A stretch of DNA of 6,112 nucleotides, from contig JAUVNV010000155.1 of assembly GCA_030599515.1 (NCBI GenBank), forward strand, positions 1-6,112, read 5' to 3'. Each line of letters opens with the position of its first letter. The stretch's first letter is position 1. Below the pieces are notes generated by a model. That model worked only from the letters and a program-made list of their open reading frames with translations. It was not told the origin of the DNA and made no database searches. Positions 3,533-6,112 of this stretch are shown here, in pieces. The DNA comes from Acidimicrobiia bacterium. Lineage in GTDB: Bacteria > Actinomycetota > Acidimicrobiia > Spongiisociales > UBA5794. A program made the position numbers and the translations under genes.

Positions 3533-6112
3533 TCAGACGTTCGCGATCCTGAGGACGACGGCGGCGCCGTCGATGGCGACGGGATCCGAGGTGATCGAAT
3601 CGTCTCTCTCGATCTCAGTTGCCAGAACCTCGCCGGCGATGAAGCCGTCGTGGGCGTCGAACGCATCGATGATGGCATCGTCGTCGGACGCCCATCGAAG
3701 TCGGATTCGATCGGCCACTTCGAAGCCCTCCGAACGCCGCATCATCTGGATCCGATTGACGATTTCGCGAGCGACACCCTCGACGAGGAGATCCCCGGTG
3801 AGTTGCGTGTCGAGCGCAACCGTGACCGAACCCTCCGTGGCGACGACCGTTCCCTCTCGTGGACTGCGAAAGACCACGACGTCCTCGGCGCTGAGTGTCG
3901 TATCCTCGATCAAGATCTCGCCGGTGTCGAGGAGATCGGCGACGGCATCGTGATCCAGACTTGCGATCGCCTTCGCCATCGTCTTCGTTTCCTTGCCGAA
4001 TCGGGGTCCGAGGCGCTTGAAGTCGGCTTTCGCGGAGAGTTCCACGAGATCGGCTTCATCGTCGTGGATCTTTACGGCGCGAACGTTCAACTCCTGGGCG
4101 ATCAGGGTCGCGTGCGCCTCGATCGCCTCCCGCAGTCCGGGATCCGTGGTGACGATCGTCACACGAGCAAGCGGCTGTCGAACTCGCAGGTCGTTCCGCT
4201 TCCTCAGCGTGCGGCCGAGGTTGACGACCGTTCTCGTGGCCGCCATGGCGAACTCGAGGTTGGCGTCGGTCAGCGTCGTGTCGGCGTCCGGGTAGTCGAG
4301 CAGGTGCACACTTGGTGGAGCCCCGGTTTCGGATGGTCTGGCGAGGCGCTGGTACATCTCCTCAGCCATGAACGGAAGCACGGGAGCCGCGACCGTCGCG
4401 AACGTGAGGAGTACCTCGTGGAGTGTGGCGAACGCGGCCAGTTTTCCGCTCTCGTCGCCCCCTCCCCTGTGGGACCAGAAGCGACGTCGAGATCTACGGA
4501 TGTACCAGTTGGTCAGATGCTCAACGAATCCGATGATGGGCGGTGTGACGGCGAAGAGCCGGTACGACTCCATCTCGTGATTCACGCTCGCGATCAGGGT
4601 CTGCAGGACCGAGAGGATCCAGCGATCGATCTCCGGTCGCTCTTCGACGGGCGGAGCCGCATCGAGATCCGCTGCGGTGATGGCGTCGGCCTCGGCGTAG
4701 GTCGTGAAGAACGAGAACGCGTTCCACCACGGCAGCAGCACCGTTCGGACGACCTCGCGAACGCCGTCTTCCGAGAATCGCAGCGGGTCTGCTCGAACGA
4801 CGGGCGAATTGATGAGATACGCCCGAAGAGCGTCGGCACCGAACTCGTCGAGGACGTGCAACGGATCCGGGTAGTTCCTGAGGCTCTTCGACATCTTCCG
4901 ACCGTCCTCGGCGAGGACCATGCCGGTGACGACGCAGTTCCGGAACGGCGCCGTGTCGAAGATCCCGGTCGACAGGATCAGCAGCGTGTAGAACCAGCCG
5001 CGGGTCTGATCGAGGCCCTCCGCGATGAAGTTCGCCGGGAAGCCACGTTCGAATCGTTCCTGGTTCTCGAAGGGGTAGTGGATCTGCGCGTACGGCATGG
5101 AGCCGGAGTCGAACCACGTATCGAGCACCTCGGGGACGCGGATCATCGTGCCGTCGCACTCGCTGCACGGCCAGGTGATCGGATCGAGGATGTGCTTGTG
5201 GAGGTCGTCGGTCCTCACGCCGCTCAGCGCTTCGAGTTCGTCCCGCGAGCCGAGACACACGGTCTCGTCACACGCGTCGCACTCCCAGATCGGGATCGTT
5301 GTACCCCAGAACCGGTTCCGAGAGATCGCGTAGTCCCGTGCGTCTTCGAGCCAGTTCCCGAACCTCTTGGCGCCGACGTAGTCGGGTACCCAGTGGATGC
5401 CGTTGTTCAACTCGACCATTCGGTCCTTGATCGCCTCGACGTTGACGTACCAACTCGGGATGGCCTTGTAGATCAGGGGAGTGTCCGTTCGCCAACAGAA
5501 CGGATAGCTGTGGGTGATCCGTGCCTCGTGCACGAGCACGCCGCTGTCTCTCAGGAGTCCGACGAGGATGGGATCCGCGGCCTTGACGTGCAGACCTTCA
5601 ACCTCGGGTACCTCGTCGGTGAATCGCGCCTCGAGATCGATCGGATCGACGAGCGCGGAGATCTTGGCCTTCTGGAGGGCGAAGAAGTCCGCTTCGCCGT
5701 AGGCGGGTGCGGTGTGGACGAGGCCGCTTCCATCCTCCGTCGTGACCTCATCCATCGCCACGACGCGAAACGCTCCGTTCTCCCTCTCGCTCTCGAAGTG
5801 AGGGAAGGGGGGCTCATAGGAGATGCCCAGCAGATCAGAGCCGGACGCCGTGCCGACGATCTCCGGCGTCTCATCGCTCCAGAGAGCGTCGACTCGCTCG
5901 CGCGCGACCCAGTAGTGGTCTCCATCGTCCTCAACACGAACGTATTCGATGTCCTCGCCGACCGCGACCGCGAGGTTGCCGGGGAGTGTCCAGGGTGTCG
6001 TCGTCCAGACGAGGAGGTAGTCGTCGGCGAAGGCCAACTCATTCCCTTCGGTGACGCGAAGACGCAGCGTTACCGATGGATCCTCCACGTCGCGGTAACC
6101 GCCGAGGTTCAC
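3533..6112 (-). CDS. ileS: Isoleucyl-tRNA synthetase, eukaryotic-like type 2 (IleRS2), lacking its N-terminus at the window edge
   Basis: This class Ia enzyme attaches isoleucine to tRNA-Ile. The visible 859 codons are the C-terminal part; family length (~1030-1060) suggests that about 180-190 residues, with the HIGH-type motif, lie beyond 6112. In visible-residue numbering, the CP1 editing domain has WTTTPWTLPGN (36-46) and HTAPAYGEADF (133-143, with the editing-site Asp). HSYPFCWRTDTPLIYKAIPS follows at 201-220, then two CxxC pairs (CDAC 278-281, CSEC 316-319) likely binding zinc, and VLDTWFDSGS. The KMSKS loop is at 406-410 (bases 4883-4897), and NWYIRRSRRRFW at 535-546 belongs to the anticodon-binding domain. 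HTAPAYGE, KMSKSLRNYPDP and the complete lack of cysteine after residue 393 (so no C-terminal zinc finger) mark type 2. This type is normal in Actinobacteria and typically tolerates mupirocin. The GTG at the very edge is internal. The gene converges on yggT with no intergenic base. Confidence 0.97.
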   Translation of the reverse strand: MNLGGYRDVEDPSVTLRLRVTEGNELAFADDYLLVWTTTPWTLPGNLAVAVGEDIEYVRVEDDGDHYWVARERVDALWSDETPEIVGTASGSDLLGISYEPPFPHFESERENGAFRVVAMDEVTTEDGSGLVHTAPAYGEADFFALQKAKISALVDPIDLEARFTDEVPEVEGLHVKAADPILVGLLRDSGVLVHEARITHSYPFCWRTDTPLIYKAIPSWYVNVEAIKDRMVELNNGIHWVPDYVGAKRFGNWLEDARDYAISRNRFWGTTIPIWECDACDETVCLGSRDELEALSGVRTDDLHKHILDPITWPCSECDGTMIRVPEVLDTWFDSGSMPYAQIHYPFENQERFERGFPANFIAEGLDQTRGWFYTLLILSTGIFDTAPFRNCVVTGMVLAEDGRKMSKSLRNYPDPLHVLDEFGADALRAYLINSPVVRADPLRFSEDGVREVVRTVLLPWWNAFSFFTTYAEADAITAADLDAAPPVEERPEIDRWILSVLQTLIASVNHEMESYRLFAVTPPIIGFVEHLTNWYIRRSRRRFWSHRGGGDESGKLAAFATLHEVLLTFATVAAPVLPFMAEEMYQRLARPSETGAPPSVHLLDYPDADTTLTDANLEFAMAATRTVVNLGRTLRKRNDLRVRQPLARVTIVTTDPGLREAIEAHATLIAQELNVRAVKIHDDEADLVELSAKADFKRLGPRFGKETKTMAKAIASLDHDAVADLLDTGEILIEDTTLSAEDVVVFRSPREGTVVATEGSVTVALDTQLTGDLLVEGVAREIVNRIQMMRRSEGFEVADRIRLRWASDDDAIIDAFDAHDGFIAGEVLATEIERDDSITSDPVAIDGAAVVLRIANV
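3556..3572 (+). terminator. Perfect GC hairpin just past yggT, possible weak terminator
   Basis: CGACGGC and GCCGTCG form a 7-bp perfect stem around a GGC loop, starting 23 nt after the yggT stop. No T-run follows, and the stem lies inside the ileS coding sequence, so it may be chance in GC-rich DNA. It is the only candidate I can see for ending the plus-strand operon near its last gene. Confidence 0.2.

Noticed and set aside
3501..3953. A 150-codon plus-strand frame continuing past yggT, as a possible extra gene at the end of the operon
   Set aside because: It is antisense to the conserved C-terminal coding region of ileS, overlaps yggT, and is low-complexity S/R/T sequence without similarity to any family I know.
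4521..5258. A 245-codon minus-strand frame inside ileS in another phase
   Set aside because: It is a shifted-frame reading of the central IleRS region, very arginine-rich; the ileS frame itself is continuous, so it does not indicate a frameshift.
6110..6112. GTG on the minus strand at the right edge as the ileS start
   Set aside because: It falls in the middle of the enzyme: the Rossmann-fold start and HIGH-type motif are missing, so the gene continues past the window.

Overview
This window is a compact, GC-rich stretch of bacterial chromosome holding the end of a division and cell wall (dcw) cluster. It meets a convergent isoleucyl-tRNA synthetase gene. The organism is most likely an actinobacterium, and an Acidimicrobiia-like lineage is my guess. 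Three points support this: the FtsZ N-terminus (LAVIKVVGVGGGGVNAVNRM) is of actinobacterial type; ftsQ is followed directly by ftsZ with no ftsA; and the cluster carries sepF and yggT and uses an eukaryotic-type (class 2) IleRS. Placement below phylum is not proven by the sequence.

Layout, left to right. The plus strand carries six closely packed genes. They are the 3' end of ftsQ (2-280), ftsZ (314-1399), a short pgeF/YfiH-family gene (1396-2025), a YggS/PLPBP-family PLP-binding protein (2007-2699), sepF (2702-3259) and yggT (3263-3532). Spacing is 33 bp between ftsQ and ftsZ. After that the genes overlap by 4 nt (ftsZ/pgeF) and 19 nt (pgeF/yggS), or sit 2-3 nt apart, so a single translationally coupled operon is likely. 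The minus strand from 6112 down to 3533 is the C-terminal ~859 residues of IleS. Its N-terminus, including the HIGH-type motif, lies beyond the right edge. The yggT and ileS stop codons abut with no base between them (TGA/TCA, 3530-3535).

How the genes work together. FtsZ builds the cytokinetic ring. SepF is the expected membrane anchor for FtsZ in a lineage without FtsA. FtsQ belongs to the FtsQLB divisome subcomplex. PgeF is a peptidoglycan-precursor quality-control enzyme. YggS maintains PLP homeostasis, and YggT is a small membrane protein that recurs beside sepF. IleS is housekeeping translation. There is no gene-free stretch above 300 bases, and I see no RNA gene, mobile element or CRISPR array.

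Overall this is a conserved housekeeping region and I see no novel system. The points worth a second look are the zero-spacing convergent junction, the missing divIVA and inverted ileS at a place where Gram-positive genomes often have yggT-divIVA-ileS, a strong excess of GATC, the short remodelled PgeF N-terminus, and the short FtsZ tail.
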